Source: Crambe crambe
Lineage: Eukaryota; Porifera; Demospongiae; Poecilosclerida; Crambeidae
Direction: 5' to 3'
NCBI GenBank assembly: GCA_963924555.1
Contig: OZ004583.1
Span: 496,001 to 560,000 of the forward strand
Length of the DNA: 64,000 nt
Part shown: positions 35,932-47,304 of the stretch, piece by piece
How positions within the stretch are numbered: position 1 is the first letter of the stretch
Layout of the letters: every line of letters starts with the position of its first letter
Translations under genes and position numbers: made by a program
Notes under the pieces: generated by a model
What the model saw: the letters and a program-made list of their open reading frames with translations, nothing else
What the model was told of the DNA's origin: nothing
Databases searched by the model: none

Positions 35932-36426
35932 TATATCCTCTTCTGCCCTTAATAAATCCGTTCTATATAGTTGAAATGCAAACAGCCTATAGCATTTCCT
36001 GCTGTTATACTATTATAAGGGCTGAAACACCGGCTATGGGTGGAAGTTTATGACCGGTATCTCTGACAACTTCGAGTCGCATTCCTGATGACGTCACGGG
36101 CATCGCGTGCTAGTCATGTGAAAATGATAGTGGGGATGAAAGATGGCCGCCAATTCAAATAAATTTTCGTTTTGTTGTATTTCTAGGCTGTAGCATAAGA
36201 TTTTGGCCTTGCCCAAGGACTGTTAAGGATCTCAAACTGAACATTTCGCATAGGAAGACGCTTGCTATTCTTGCTAGTTAGTGCTACTGCAGCGAATTGA
36301 AATCGTACAATTCGGTAAGCTTTTAGGCTCAAATTGACCTGATTTCTCGCCTTGGATGGCTCACTGACAACAAATTGTCGCCCCAGTCGGATGGGAAGAT
36401 TCTAATAGAAGATTTAAACTTGGATC
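35932..36426. promoter_or_regulatory. Divergent promoter region between ALAS and BRPF
   Basis: 495 bases between two start codons on opposite strands. It includes TGACGTCACGGGC near 36088, a full CRE/ATF palindrome (TGACGTCA). No TATA box near either start stands out. It probably holds both leaders and a shared promoter. Confidence 0.55.
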
Positions 36427-39400
36427 ATGAATCAAAATACTCAAATTGATTGCAAAGAGATAGTTCAGAGCATTAGGGGCAAGAAACCACCATTCAAATG
36501 CCCAGTATGTCTCAAAGAATACAAGAGTATGACAGGAATCATGTACCATCTGGGACAGTTTGGACCCTCTACCACAGTTCCCCGCTGTGTGATTGGTGAC
36601 GACACTACTCCCCAGGGAAGTCCTCGCACCCTCCCCAGTTCCCCTGCAGGAGGGGGATCAGTGCGGCGGAAAGCTCGTAGAGAACTCACGTGGGGCGAGG
36701 CACAACGATTGGTCGAAGTGGAGTTCGAGAATAACTATCGTCGGATCGAAATTGATAACGATTTGGACATAAGTATGCACAGTGACGAAGAGAATTGTGA
36801 GGTGGGTGGGGCTGGAGGTGGGCGGAGAACCAATGGACCTCGTACACCCCAAAAGAGAGGACGTGGTGGGACCAAGGGTGCCAATGAGACACCTGCTCGA
36901 GGGAAGTTAGACTCTGCAGCGAAAAACAAAGGAAAACGGAAGTCCAAATTAAAATCCGGGAAAGGGGAGGGGAATATTCCACTCCCAGCTGCTGATGTCA
37001 CCATGATGGAAAGTCTAGACTTCCCCGATGCCCCGCCCCGAGAATCCTCGTATTACCGATTTGTGGAGCAGAGTGCCGAAGATCTTGATGAAAACATCGA
37101 GTATGATATGGATGAAGAGGACTACCATTGGCTCTCACTTGTCAACGAAGACCGCAAGAATCAGGGATTGACCTCTGTACCTCAGGATGTGTTCGAGATC
37201 TTGATGGATCGGCTGGAGAAGGAGTGTGTCTTTGAGAGTCAGACCTCAGGAGGAATTGAAGGAACGGATAGCAGTAATAAGAACATGTACAACATTGATG
37301 AGAATGCTGTTTGCTGCATCTGTAATGATGGAGAGTGCCATAACACCAATGCCATCTTGTTCTGTGATATGTGCAATTTGGCTGTCCATCAAGAGTGTTA
37401 TGGAGTGCCTTACATCCCAGAGGGGCAGTGGTTATGCCGTCGTTGCATTGAATCTCCTTCTAGAGGTGTCGACTGTCTCCTCTGTCCGAATAAGGGTGGT
37501 GCTTTCAAACGGACTGTTGATGCCCGCTGGGCGCATGTGATCTGTGCTATTTGGATCCCTGAGGTCCAGTTTTCAAATCCTGTCTTTTTGGAACCGATTG
37601 ACGGGATCAAGGAGATCCCCTCGGCTCGCTGGAGACTCACCTGTTACGTCTGCCGTAAGAGAATGGGGGCGTGTATCCAGTGTGCCAAGGCCAATTGCTA
37701 CGTGGCTTTCCATGTGACGTGTGCCCAACAGGCCAGCTTGTACATGAAGTTGGAGGTGACGAAAAGTGGGGAAGTGAAGAAGACAGCTTACTGTGACACC
37801 CACACCCCTCCGGCTGTCAAGAGAAAATTGAAGAAAGCGGCCAAAGCTGAGGAGGAGAAGGCTAAGGCCGAGGGAGAGGGGGAGGGGGAGGGGGAGGGTG
37901 GTGGGGATCAAAAAGAGGATGAAGTGATGGAGGAGGTGGTTGTTGATGACGAGGCGGGAGGTGGTGGAGGAGGAGAGGAGGAAGAGAAGAACGCTGTAAA
38001 GGAGAAGCTTGAAGAAGGTGAAGATGTTAAAAGAGAGGAGGGCAAAGGGAAGGAGAGTGATTCTGATTCTATTAGCATGCCGAGAACTGTGAGCAGTGGG
38101 GTTAAAAGGGCTCGCAAGATGATGGAGGAGAAGAAAGGGTGTAATGTCCCTGTGGTGAATATCCCCTATGTCCCACAACACAGGTGAGTAGGGATCATAG
38201 CCCCTTAGAATGAGGACACCAATCTTCAGTGGGTTGGGTCAAATATTCAGCCCCTTAAAATGTCATAGGATGCCAATCTTATTTATCTTATCTCTATCTA
38301 AATTACTTCTGACCTTGTCTCTTCTCTCCTCTCTGCCCCCCAGGTTGGATCACATTATCAGTCGAGTGAGCCTCCACAAGAAATCTCAGTACATCCCAAA
38401 ACTCGTCAGTTACTGGAAGTTGAAGAGGCAGTCTCGTAACGGAGTCCCCCTCCTGCGACGCCTCCAGGCTAACAAGGGCCAACGAGCTGCTACCACTGTG
38501 AGTTCCCTCTCCTCACTTCAGTCTATCTTGTCATCTCCTTCTACCTAATACCTCTCCCTTCTCCATCACTCCTTCCCCCTTCTCCATCACCCTTTCCCCC
38601 TTCCCTCCTCTCCCTTCTCCATCACTCCCTCCCTCTCCCCCTCCCCCTTCTCCATCACTCCCTCCCCCTTCTCTATCACTCCTCCATCATCCCCTCCCCC
38701 CTCATTGTTTAGCGTAGTTGATAATCTTAAAATCTCCCTTGATGCTGGAGTACACTGAAGATACGATCAGCCTTACATAATGCTCTATCACATGATCCTA
38801 CTCCAACTTTATGCCAGCTCAGCATTCACTCATTTTGCCACTCCCCCACTTCATTATGCCTGCCACTCCCCCATTTCACTTTAACCACTTCACTTTGCTA
38901 CTCCCCCACTTTACTCTTCTCATATTACCTCTCTACTCAGAATCTAACCGAAGAAGAACGCGAGATTCTGGCTGAGCAGTTGACCCAGTGGAAATCTCTG
39001 AGACACGACTTGGAGCGGGCCAGGCTGCTCATTGAACTGGTGAGGAAGAGGGAAAAGTTGAAAAGGGAACAGCTTCGCCTCCTCCAGGCCATTGGGGAGC
39101 TCCAGATGCGACCTTTGAACCTGGTCATGAGGAGGATTCTGACTAGAATATCTCGGAAGGACCCTGCCGATATCTTTGCTGATCCTGTGTCTGTTGATGA
39201 TGTGAGTGTGGGTGGGGACTTGATCTAATTAGGAGGGGGCTGGCTCAATCATATCAGGGAGTAGGGCTAGGGCTAGGGCTAGGGCTAGTCTTAATTAGAG
39301 GGACTTACTCTATGTTGGGAGTCTTAATTAGAGGGACTGACTCATATGTATCAAACTAAACTCAGTAAACAAGTGTACAGCATAAGTTGTTTACTGCGAC

Positions 39401-41469
39401 CATCGAGGAAGTGAGTGATTATTTTCAGTGTGTAAGCTCCAGTAATGGTGGATGTTTTTTCTGAAAACATTGTGACAGCTTGCTTCTAATTAGATTTTAT
39501 CCTGAGCCTAACTGAATTAGTAATGGGAGCAAGTATGTGATTGCATAGTGGCTTGCAACTAGATACCCTTTACATAAGCCTTATACCAGTGTGTTTCTCC
39601 CAGAGTACTAAATGTAGGGTGGGCCACCTCTGTTTGGGATACAGAAACTTCAAAGAAAGTGGGATGGGTCCATAGCCGCCATTGGCATGGTAAAAGGATG
39701 CATTGCAAACACTCTATTCTTTTGGGAAGTCTCTGCCTTACACATTTCTAATTATCAGAGAGCACCCACCCTTATCTATCTCGTTCCCGTCTTTATTTGC
39801 AGGTTCCTGACTACTTGGACGTGATCAAGAAGCCTATGGACTTCAACACGATGCGACAGAAGATAGAGGAGAACGCCTACGGTTCCATGGAGGAGTTTGA
39901 GAAGGACTTCAAGTTGGTGTGGCACAATGCTACCATCTACAATCAGAAGGACACCATCTACTATAAAGCAGCCATTAGGATCAGGGATGCTGGTATGTGA
40001 TATGTATGCTGTCAGTTAGTGGTTTGTATTCTGTGTGAGATCAAGTCCCACTAGTGACATAGTGACATACTCCACAGGAGGAGGTTGCCTGTGGTCACCA
40101 AAGGGAGTAAATTTGGGAGTAATAAGCATTTTTGGCTTTGCGCTTTGCGTGGGGGGGGGGGGCACATCCCCCTTCCGGACCCTCCCCCCCCCCTCCCAAA
40201 GGTGAAATTCCTAGATGAAACCCTGCCTTGCTCAGCAGGATCTATTGATTTGTATGTATGTATGTATGTATGTATGTATGTATGTACCTATTTACATGAA
40301 TGAAATACTGGTCACTGTCACTTGCACTGACTTACACCCTTCATTCAAGAAATTGAGTTGAAGTGTTGTATGGGGAGGAAGGAGGCTCTATAATAATTAT
40401 AGAGGAGTACCAAATTAGATGTTTATTTAATCTCTCTGTGTATGTGGGGATGATTTGTTAGTCTCCAGCGGTTCTGCTTCCATCCAGTTATTAAGGGTTC
40501 CACCCACACTTATTAATGGAGTATGGGATTTTTTTTTTTTTTTTTTTTTTACTTACTGGAGAGAGGAAACATCTGAGTAGCTGAAAGTTTGCGTGACCAC
40601 TCCCAGCAGTCTGGCTCCACAGACCAACAATCAACCACTGTACATTACTACAAGCTAGTTTTCAAGTGACCTCTTTTTAGAGAAAAGGGTGAAAATTTCT
40701 GGGGTGGGGAGACTCAAGCTGGAGAGGTTGGGGGGGGGGGGGGGGGAGGATCAGGGGTACCCCTACCTCTCTATGGGTGTGGCTGTGAGTCTCACACTGA
40801 TTCTGGAGCTATTTTCTGACTTATTTCCTCCCCAGGTCAAAAGATTCTTGAGCATGCTCGAGAGCTGATAGCCAGTGCGGGTATGGACAGCAAGACAGGG
40901 ATGCATCAACCAGAGGTGGAGGAACCCCCTCCTCTCACTCCCTCCACCATCTCCCTTGTCACTGAAAATGCCGTCAACATGCTGGAGGTCAACGGTTAGT
41001 GGAGAAGACCCTGTTAATCAATTTCAAAGAAACCAGTATAGTGTTATTTTGAGGTATAATTTGAAGTGACAAGTGAAAGTATCATGTCCTCCATGTTTGT
41101 AAGACCTCAGAGCAAACACTGAAAGTTGGTTGGCCTTTCTAAAGTTACCTTTGACAAAAAAGATTATTTTGACTTGTATTCTTGTGTGTAGATGAGAGCA
41201 TGTTGGAGTCTTTTCGTGATAGACACCCTAGCATCACCTCTCAAGCCTCACTGGATGAGCAAATCGACTTTCTGCAGGAGAAGCTTCAGATGATCCAGTC
41301 ACAGTCTGGATACGCTCGCAAGAGGAAGGAGAAGACATTGAAGAAGGAACTTACTGCCCTCAGGAGGCAGATTAGGAACGAGAGAAAGGCATCGGGTGAG
41401 TCGGGCTTTGGCTAAGATTAGGATCAGGGTTAGATCAGGAACGAGAGAAAGGCATCAGGTGATGATGCT

Positions 41470-41522
<53 letters not shown>

Positions 41523-43883
41523 AACAACTAATCACTGTATGAGTACGTACATAATTCTCAAACAGAACATTTTTTGGGAGAAAAGTGTTATTCTAACAAC
41601 ATGACCGACAACTCATTCTTTTTTACTTACCACTGTGCAGAAACTGAAGAACAAGGGGTGGGGTCACCACGTCGTCACCGTGCTCCCAGTATCCCACGGA
41701 ACGCAGAAGAGCTTGCGAGCCACCTCCTTCACGGGAGTCTCCGTATGACCCCAAGCAGACAGCAAATCCTCTCCTACTCTGGGATACGACTGGAAGAAAG
41801 GGCATCGGCCTTGCAGAAAGAGGAAGAGGAGGCCAAGATGCAGGCAATCAGAGAGAAAGCCGGACGTGGACGCTTGCATAGCAGTTCAGACTCCATGCTC
41901 TTGAAAGGGGGTGTGGTGCCTTCCAATCGTCCAAGGCCGAGAGTCTGTTCCAGTGAGCCCCGGAAATCTGGTAGCAGTCGGGATGTGGGTAGCGATTCGG
42001 GATCCGAAGGAGAGGAGATTTTCAGCTCCAGTTCGAGTGGAAGTTCAAGTAGCAGCAATAGCGCTTCTTCCTCCAGCAGCAGCAGTAGTAGCAGTAGTGG
42101 AAGCGGGGAGGAGTTTGTTCCGGAGAAAGAGTCGACCAATAGCAAGAGGCAGAGAAATAACGCAACAGCGAGATTATCGGCCAAGCCTGCGAGTAACGAA
42201 TCGGTTAGAAAACGAGCCAAAGACAGAAAGGAGAAAGCTGAAAGTGAAGAGAAGCCTAAGGAATTAGAACCTCCCCATCCTCCACCGTCTCGGTTGAAGA
42301 GAACCTTGAAGAAACCAAGTAGAGGCAAGCAGCAACAGAAAGGGAAGTCCAACTCGTACGTTGAGAGCTTGCGGAAAGCACGGAACATCAAACGCAAGAA
42401 GCTTCAAAGGAACGAGGAAGAGGAAGAATGCGACGAAGAGACGGACCTGTCTTTCCAAGCTCATTGTGGGAGTCGATTGGCCCGCAATCCGGTTGGTGTG
42501 CGCCATCGCAACAACAGCAATGGCAGTCACAACAGGACAAACCGGAGCAAGGCATGCCCAAATAAGCCCAGGCGACGGTTGCGGAGTATGGATACGGTGA
42601 GCAGCGAATCCGAAATTGAAGAAGAAGAAGAAGAAGAAGAAGAAGAAGAAGAAGAGGAGCATTCACATTCAGTAAATGGGATCAGCAGGAAAAATGGGAG
42701 GAGGAGTCCCAAGAAGTCCAGAGTGGGCGTTGCCTCTTCCTCTGAGAAAGGGCGGGGTTCAGGACGAGTTAGAACTACACGCAAGAGCAGGTCTTCTTCT
42801 GTGTGTGAGGAGGAGTCTGGTGGTGGACCTGGAAGTGTTCTCGATGAGAGAAGAAGAAGAAGAAGTCGGAAATCTCCTTTCTCCGACTCAGAGGTCAAAG
42901 GGTATCATGATGATGTAATGACCCCTGGTGTGCCGAGTGCCAGCAGTGCTGATGACCTGACAGCACCTGGGGCCCAGTTCAGAGGGAGCGGGGCTGGTTG
43001 GTGGAAACGCAAACGCAAAAGGAAGCCCAGTTCCAGCAGTGACGACCAAATTGGTAGCAAGAGGAAGTGTTTGAATTCGGAGTCGTCCGATGGGGGTATA
43101 ATCAACGGTATGCTAATGAATGGCAGACTGGAAGAGATCAAGCCGATGGATCTAGTTTGGGCCAAATGTCGCGGCTACCCACCCTACCCTGCTCTGGTCA
43201 GTAAGAATTTATTGTTATGTGGTTAATTAAAGAGTTTGTTATGTGTGGTTCAGGTGGTGTTACCCTGTAATAATTAAAGCATCTATTTTTCATACACACA
43301 AAAAAAGTTGTTGTTTTTTTCTATTTCAGGTGATCGACCCAGACATTCCCCCAGATGGCATCTTGGTGAAGGGAGAGAGAATCAAGGCACCATCAGATGA
43401 GGTGATGGACCTGCAGACAAAGGACACTTACTTGGTCCGATTCTTTGATGGACGACGAACGTGGTAAGTGAGCTATGATATGAGAAGTTAAAAAGGGAGT
43501 GTGTTTGCTTGTGGTAATATTTCCCTTCATCCTTCCCTCCCTCTTCCTGCTTCTTCCCTCTTTCTCCTTCCCTCCCTCTTCCTCCTTCCCTCCCTCTTCC
43601 TCCTTCCCTCCCTAACTCCACCAGGCAATGGCTACCACCCGAGAAGATCGAGTATTTGGGTATCAGCCCAGAAAACGACAGCGCCAAAATATCCCTGGCT
43701 GGCACCAGCAAACGTTCTGTCAAGGAAGCATATCAGAGAGCCAAACAGTGGCTGAGACGAAAGACAACGCACAGGTCAAAGTCCACTGCCACCCCTGATG
43801 CAGAGGAAGTAGCTGATCCTAGCAATATTGATACTAACACATCTGATACCCACAGTGATTCTAACGTGCAGTCTGAAACATGA
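36427..43883 (+). CDS. BRPF: BRPF (bromodomain and PHD finger) protein, peregrin-like
   Basis: Nine exons (36427-38183, 38344-38497, 38941-39201, 39803-39992, 40836-40994, 41192-41395, 41641-43196, 43330-43463, 43625-43883) encode 1,557 residues. BRPFs are scaffolds of MOZ/MORF and HBO1 histone acetyltransferase complexes. In order: a C2H2 finger ([20 protein letters not shown], about 22-45); an EPL1-like segment (about 200-240); a PHD finger ([20 protein letters not shown]); a zinc knuckle and extended PHD ([26 protein letters not shown]); a bromodomain (about 690-775) with the acetyl-lysine Asn in [12 protein letters not shown]; a long Ser/Lys/Glu-rich linker; and a PWWP domain ([18 protein letters not shown], about 1411-1490). 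All expected domains are intact. The linker includes poly-Ser and poly-Glu tracts. Confidence 0.96.
38498..38940 (+). repeat. Pyrimidine-rich repeats in BRPF intron 2
   Basis: Degenerate repeats of CTTCTCCATCACTCC-type units from about 38550 to 38700, then CACTTTGCCACTCCCCC-type units from about 38820 to 38920. Both keep the pyrimidine strand in sense orientation. No exon is seen. Confidence 0.75.
39202..39802 (+). repeat. BRPF intron 3 with telomere-like hexamers
   Basis: At about 39265-39290 there are four tandem GGGCTA hexamers, close to but not the TTAGGG telomere unit. A duplicated segment TCTTAATTAGAGGGACT follows. No coding sequence is seen in the rest of the intron. Confidence 0.75.
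41470..41519 (+). repeat. (GA)n microsatellite in BRPF intron 6
   Basis: About 24 GA units in the purine orientation relative to the gene, more than 100 bases from the acceptor at 41640. It is the exception to the pyrimidine-sense rule seen at acceptors. Confidence 0.95.
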
Positions 43884-44686
43884 CAAGAAAAGAAAAAAAA
43901 TCTATAGAATCTTTTTGTCCTTTCAAAACATTATTTTTATAGCTATTACTCTCCTACATATATTATACAATAGGTGCAAAAAAAAAAAAAAAAAGCCTTG
44001 GCTACACTCATTTCACTGTTATTTTCTCTTCTCTCTGTCTTGCTCAACTCCTTGTGTTATTATTTATGTATAATAGCCCGAAGGCATTCGTTGTGTTCTT
44101 TCCACTGATTTTTGTCACATGCCACAAACTAAAAAAAGCCAACCATTTCTTTTTCTCCTCTATTGCGGTCCCCCTCTCACAATTGGACCTCCTCCATCTT
44201 TAGCTGACTGGATCCATCCATCCATCCATCATACCTCCATCCCATCCTCCACCTCCCTCCATATGACCACTGTCATTTTATTTTATGTACATGTTCCGTT
44301 TGTGCTTTTATCAGAATTTGCTAAAAAGATTTACTATTGTACAAAATTTCGCTGCCATCGACAATACCAGAATCCGCTAGAAGGAGAGAGATTTATTATG
44401 CAGTGAAACCCTTCATAATTGCCACCTCTGACGAGCAGCCACCACCCTTGCCTATATTATGGCCACTCTCCTTGGTCGTCGATGGTGTCCATGGTGATTG
44501 TGATCTCTGTAGTGATCTCTATGGTGATAATGTGGTGAGCGTGCCTCCTGACTGCATCACTATTCAGTGTATTAAGCTTACTTCGAAACAAACCCTGAGA
44601 TAGGGACACCCCATTCCCTTATGGTGGCCACTATAGAGAAGTTTGAAGTTTCATAACTTCTTAATGAACTTGGAAATAGGAAATTG
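43884..44686. other. Convergent 3' flanks of BRPF and GTF3C6
   Basis: About 800 bases between facing stop codons, AT-rich, with poly(A) at 43979-43994 and a CATC-rich stretch near 44213-44265. Open frames here are short and featureless. I see no gene. Confidence 0.6.
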
Positions 44687-45260
44687 TTAATGAGATGATG
44701 ATGGTGGTGATGATGAAGAGTTGGTTTTTGGTGCTGATGTATCTTTGGTGACCACTGCGGTTGGTGGCTGCTTGTTCTTCAGGACCACGCGTTTCATCGC
44801 CAGTTTCTTCTCCGTCTTGCACAAGTAGTTCAACTTATTCCCTGCAGATTTAGAAGAAAATGAATCAAATAAGAAGTCGGAGTAGTTGTGCAAGTCAGTT
44901 CTTATTTTTTCAAGGGAGAATCTCTTCACCTTCCTCTTTGAAGATCATTGCTGTTCCCACGATGTCTTCATAAGTCCCTTGGAAGAAATAATTATCAAGT
45001 TGAAGAATCGGCTCTGGTGTTTCCAAGCCCTATATGTATGCACGTAAAATACTAAAGAAGATGATGTTTCTATTAAACTCACCAGCACTGCACATGTTCC
45101 ATTGCAAGTCTTAATCATGTCAACACTTGGAAGGCCAGACAGCTCAACCATAAGAATCACCTTTTTCAATATACTAACGATATTTATCAGTCATCATTCA
45201 ATAACCTACCTCTTCTTCTTCCTCCTCCTCCTCTTTAGCAGCACTGGTGTCTACCTCCAT
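44687..45260 (-). CDS. GTF3C6: General transcription factor 3C subunit 6 (TFIIIC35)
   Basis: Four exons (45210-45260, 45083-45160, 44930-45029, 44687-44841) encode 127 residues. It is a subunit of TFIIIC, which recruits RNA polymerase III to tRNA and related genes. It begins with an acidic run ([17 protein letters not shown]), then the conserved beta-barrel segment VILMVELSGLPSVDMIKTCN, LETPEPILQLDNYFFQGTYE, DIVGTAMIFKEEG and LNYLCKTEKKLAMKRVVLK. The rest is a short Ser/Pro tail; the protein is much shorter than the vertebrate one, which has a long C-terminal extension. It shares a 125-base intergenic gap with the divergent gene at 45386. Identification rests on clear block order and spacing. 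Confidence 0.88.
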
Positions 45261-45385
45261 CTTTTGGTTCGGTTAGGTAAGGGGTCGTACACTTCTGGGT
45301 CAGTGCGAGCGCGAAGAGGTGCGAAAAATGATCAAAGAAGGTGTTATATATAGGTCGGTGCAGCTGTGCCAGGCTTCAGAGAGGC
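45261..45385. promoter_or_regulatory. Minimal bidirectional promoter
   Basis: Only 125 bases separate the start codons of GTF3C6 (-) and the tryptophan-repeat gene (+). Both 5' leaders and the promoter must fit here or overlap the partner gene. Confidence 0.6.
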
Positions 45386-46437
45386 ATGGAGGTAGCTACG
45401 GTAACACCCAAAGGTGTCAGGATCTCCAGAGCAAGAGTGTGGCAGAAAGAATGGGCGCCTATGCCGTGGGATTCTTGCAGGAGAACTGCGTGTACGGAAA
45501 CTGCGGACAGTTTCATTCTTCACGAAGAATACGGGGAGAAGGAGAGAATCCGGAGAGAGGTGGATATTAAGACTCCCAAGGGGGTCCGGACCTGCAGGGC
45601 GAGGGTGTGGCAGGCTGAGTGGGACCCTATGCCATGGGATCACTGCAGGAGAACACCCTACACACAGACGAATGTCATTGAAGAACCAGAGAAGCAGGCG
45701 AAAGTGAAGGAAGAAGAGATTAGGACACCCAGGCCCAAGGAAGTTCGGTCATCTAGGGCGAGGGTGTGGCAGGAAGGATGGGATCCTATGCCGTGGGATC
45801 ACTGCAGGAGGACACCTTATACAGAGACAAAGAAAGAGACTTACCAAAGTTTGAGCGAGAGAGAGAAGAAGAGGAGGGAAGCAAAGTTGAACAGATACCA
45901 ACAGTACCAGCGCCAGTTCTATAGCTCTCCAAGTGAGAGGGAGATAAGAAAGTACGTTCCATTGATAGTGTTGTTTTCACAAGACAGTGTTTAAAATGGC
46001 CAAATTATTTTTACAAGACTGTCAAATGTTAATCTGAGTATCCTTCCTCTGTATCACTGCAGTTCACAGATAAGAACCCATCTGAAGGGACAGCTGGAAC
46101 TGATTGAACCACCTTACAGAACGTTTGTGAAGCGAGTGGCTGAGAGTCAAGAAATCGCTGAAAAGAACAGGCTAGAAGAGATGAAGGAGAAAGAGGAAAA
46201 CCGTCAACACAGAAACTACCTCTCGCACTTCAGGATCAATAACAAGATGGTAATGGAATTATTCGACACTTGCAAACTCTCTTGTCAAATGTTATTAATT
46301 AGTGATAATTTGCGTTACTTTTGCAGGTGATGGAGCAAAGTGCTGAAGAGAAGAAGGAGCAGAAGTTGAGAGAAGTCAGAGAAGAACAAAAGAGACTAAG
46401 ATTGAACCCCATTAACTGGAGTTATAGTCTTTGGTGA
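45386..46437 (+). CDS. Unrecognised protein with three Trp/Pro/Arg-rich repeats and a coiled coil
   Basis: Three exons (45386-45951, 46063-46249, 46327-46437) encode 287 residues. The N-terminal half has three copies of a roughly 32-residue repeat beginning PKGVR and containing RARVWQxEWDPMPWD, then CRRTPYT, at about residues 8-39, 64-95 and 117-148; copies 2 and 3 are the most alike. The C-terminal half is charged and helical (for example SLSEREKKRREAKLNRYQQY, EEMKEKEENRQHRNYL), probably coiled coil, ending NPINWSYSLW. There is no signal peptide or membrane segment. I know no family with this repeat. Aromatic-Pro short repeats plus charged helices are seen in axonemal microtubule-binding proteins, so a ciliary role is conceivable, but that is speculation. 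The start at 45386 is the first ATG that leaves room for a leader. Confidence 0.75.
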
Positions 46438-46862
46438 CCATATCTGTAATCCATTGTACTTCATAATTATAAGCTACAGAGAACTGGCATAGAGTTGGGA
46501 GGTTTAATAACTGAATTGGTGCATAATATTATGCAGTGAGTGGGTGAAACCTCTAAACAATGGTAGAGAGGTTGTGTTCTGTGGCGTATATAAGGAAGCT
46601 ACTTATTATTGTGGTTTTGTTCTGTGTACATCCTTCATTGGAGGTTGCACTTTATCCCATCAATCACAGTGCCATCACCCTCTTGCAAGCATTAACCAAA
46701 AAAAGTATTATTGATGTATTATAGCAGAACTGTATGAATATTGATGATCAATGAAGTGAGTACACATAAATTACCAGTTAAAACAATCAGAGTATATATA
46801 CACTGTACAAAAATGGAAAAGCCAAGAAAAAATTTTTTTAGCAAAAAAAAAGACAAAAAAAT
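46438..46862. other. Convergent 3' flanks
   Basis: AT-rich sequence between facing stop codons. It includes a degraded AGAGAGGTTGTGTTC piece near 46567 that may belong to the dispersed GAGGACAACCTCTC family. No gene is seen. Confidence 0.5.
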
Positions 46863-47266
46863 TTAGATCACATGACTTCCTCCACTGACATCCTCGATGA
46901 TGCCATACTTGGCAAGGTTTTCATCTCTCTCTTTGAGCACTTCGTTCCCTCCCTCACCGTCAGCCGCAAAGCTCCCACTGTTCAGCCCATTGGAGGAACC
47001 CAGACTCATGCTCGAACTACCTCCGTCACTCTTCTTGGTATGATACGACACCACAACCTCTGAGAGACTACTAGAAGTAGAAACACTTGAATTACGTTCT
47101 GATGAACTGTCTAAAGATGTGTCCTGCTTGGAACCAGCCTTGGGATCAGGACTGACTGTAGTGGGAGAAGCCGTCCTTGTAGAAGCAATTTGTTCTTCGA
47201 TTCTCATGCGACGCTTGGAGAGCTTTCGCATCAATTCCTCTCTTCCTTTGGGTGCAGGTTCTGCAG

Positions 47267-47304
<38 letters not shown>

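Noticed and set aside
35932-36010. Searched for an IRE in the ALAS 5' flank, as in vertebrate ALAS2
   Set aside because: No CAGTG loop on the gene strand in the immediate upstream sequence.
37573-38181. 202-codon open frame antisense to BRPF
   Set aside because: Lies wholly opposite conserved BRPF coding sequence; low-complexity Leu/Ser.
41774-42397. 207-codon antisense open frame in BRPF exon 7
   Set aside because: Mirror of Ser- and Glu-rich codons in BRPF; poly-Leu output.
44119-44406. 95-codon open frame between BRPF and GTF3C6
   Set aside because: No splice signals, homology or biased composition; reads as 3' flank.
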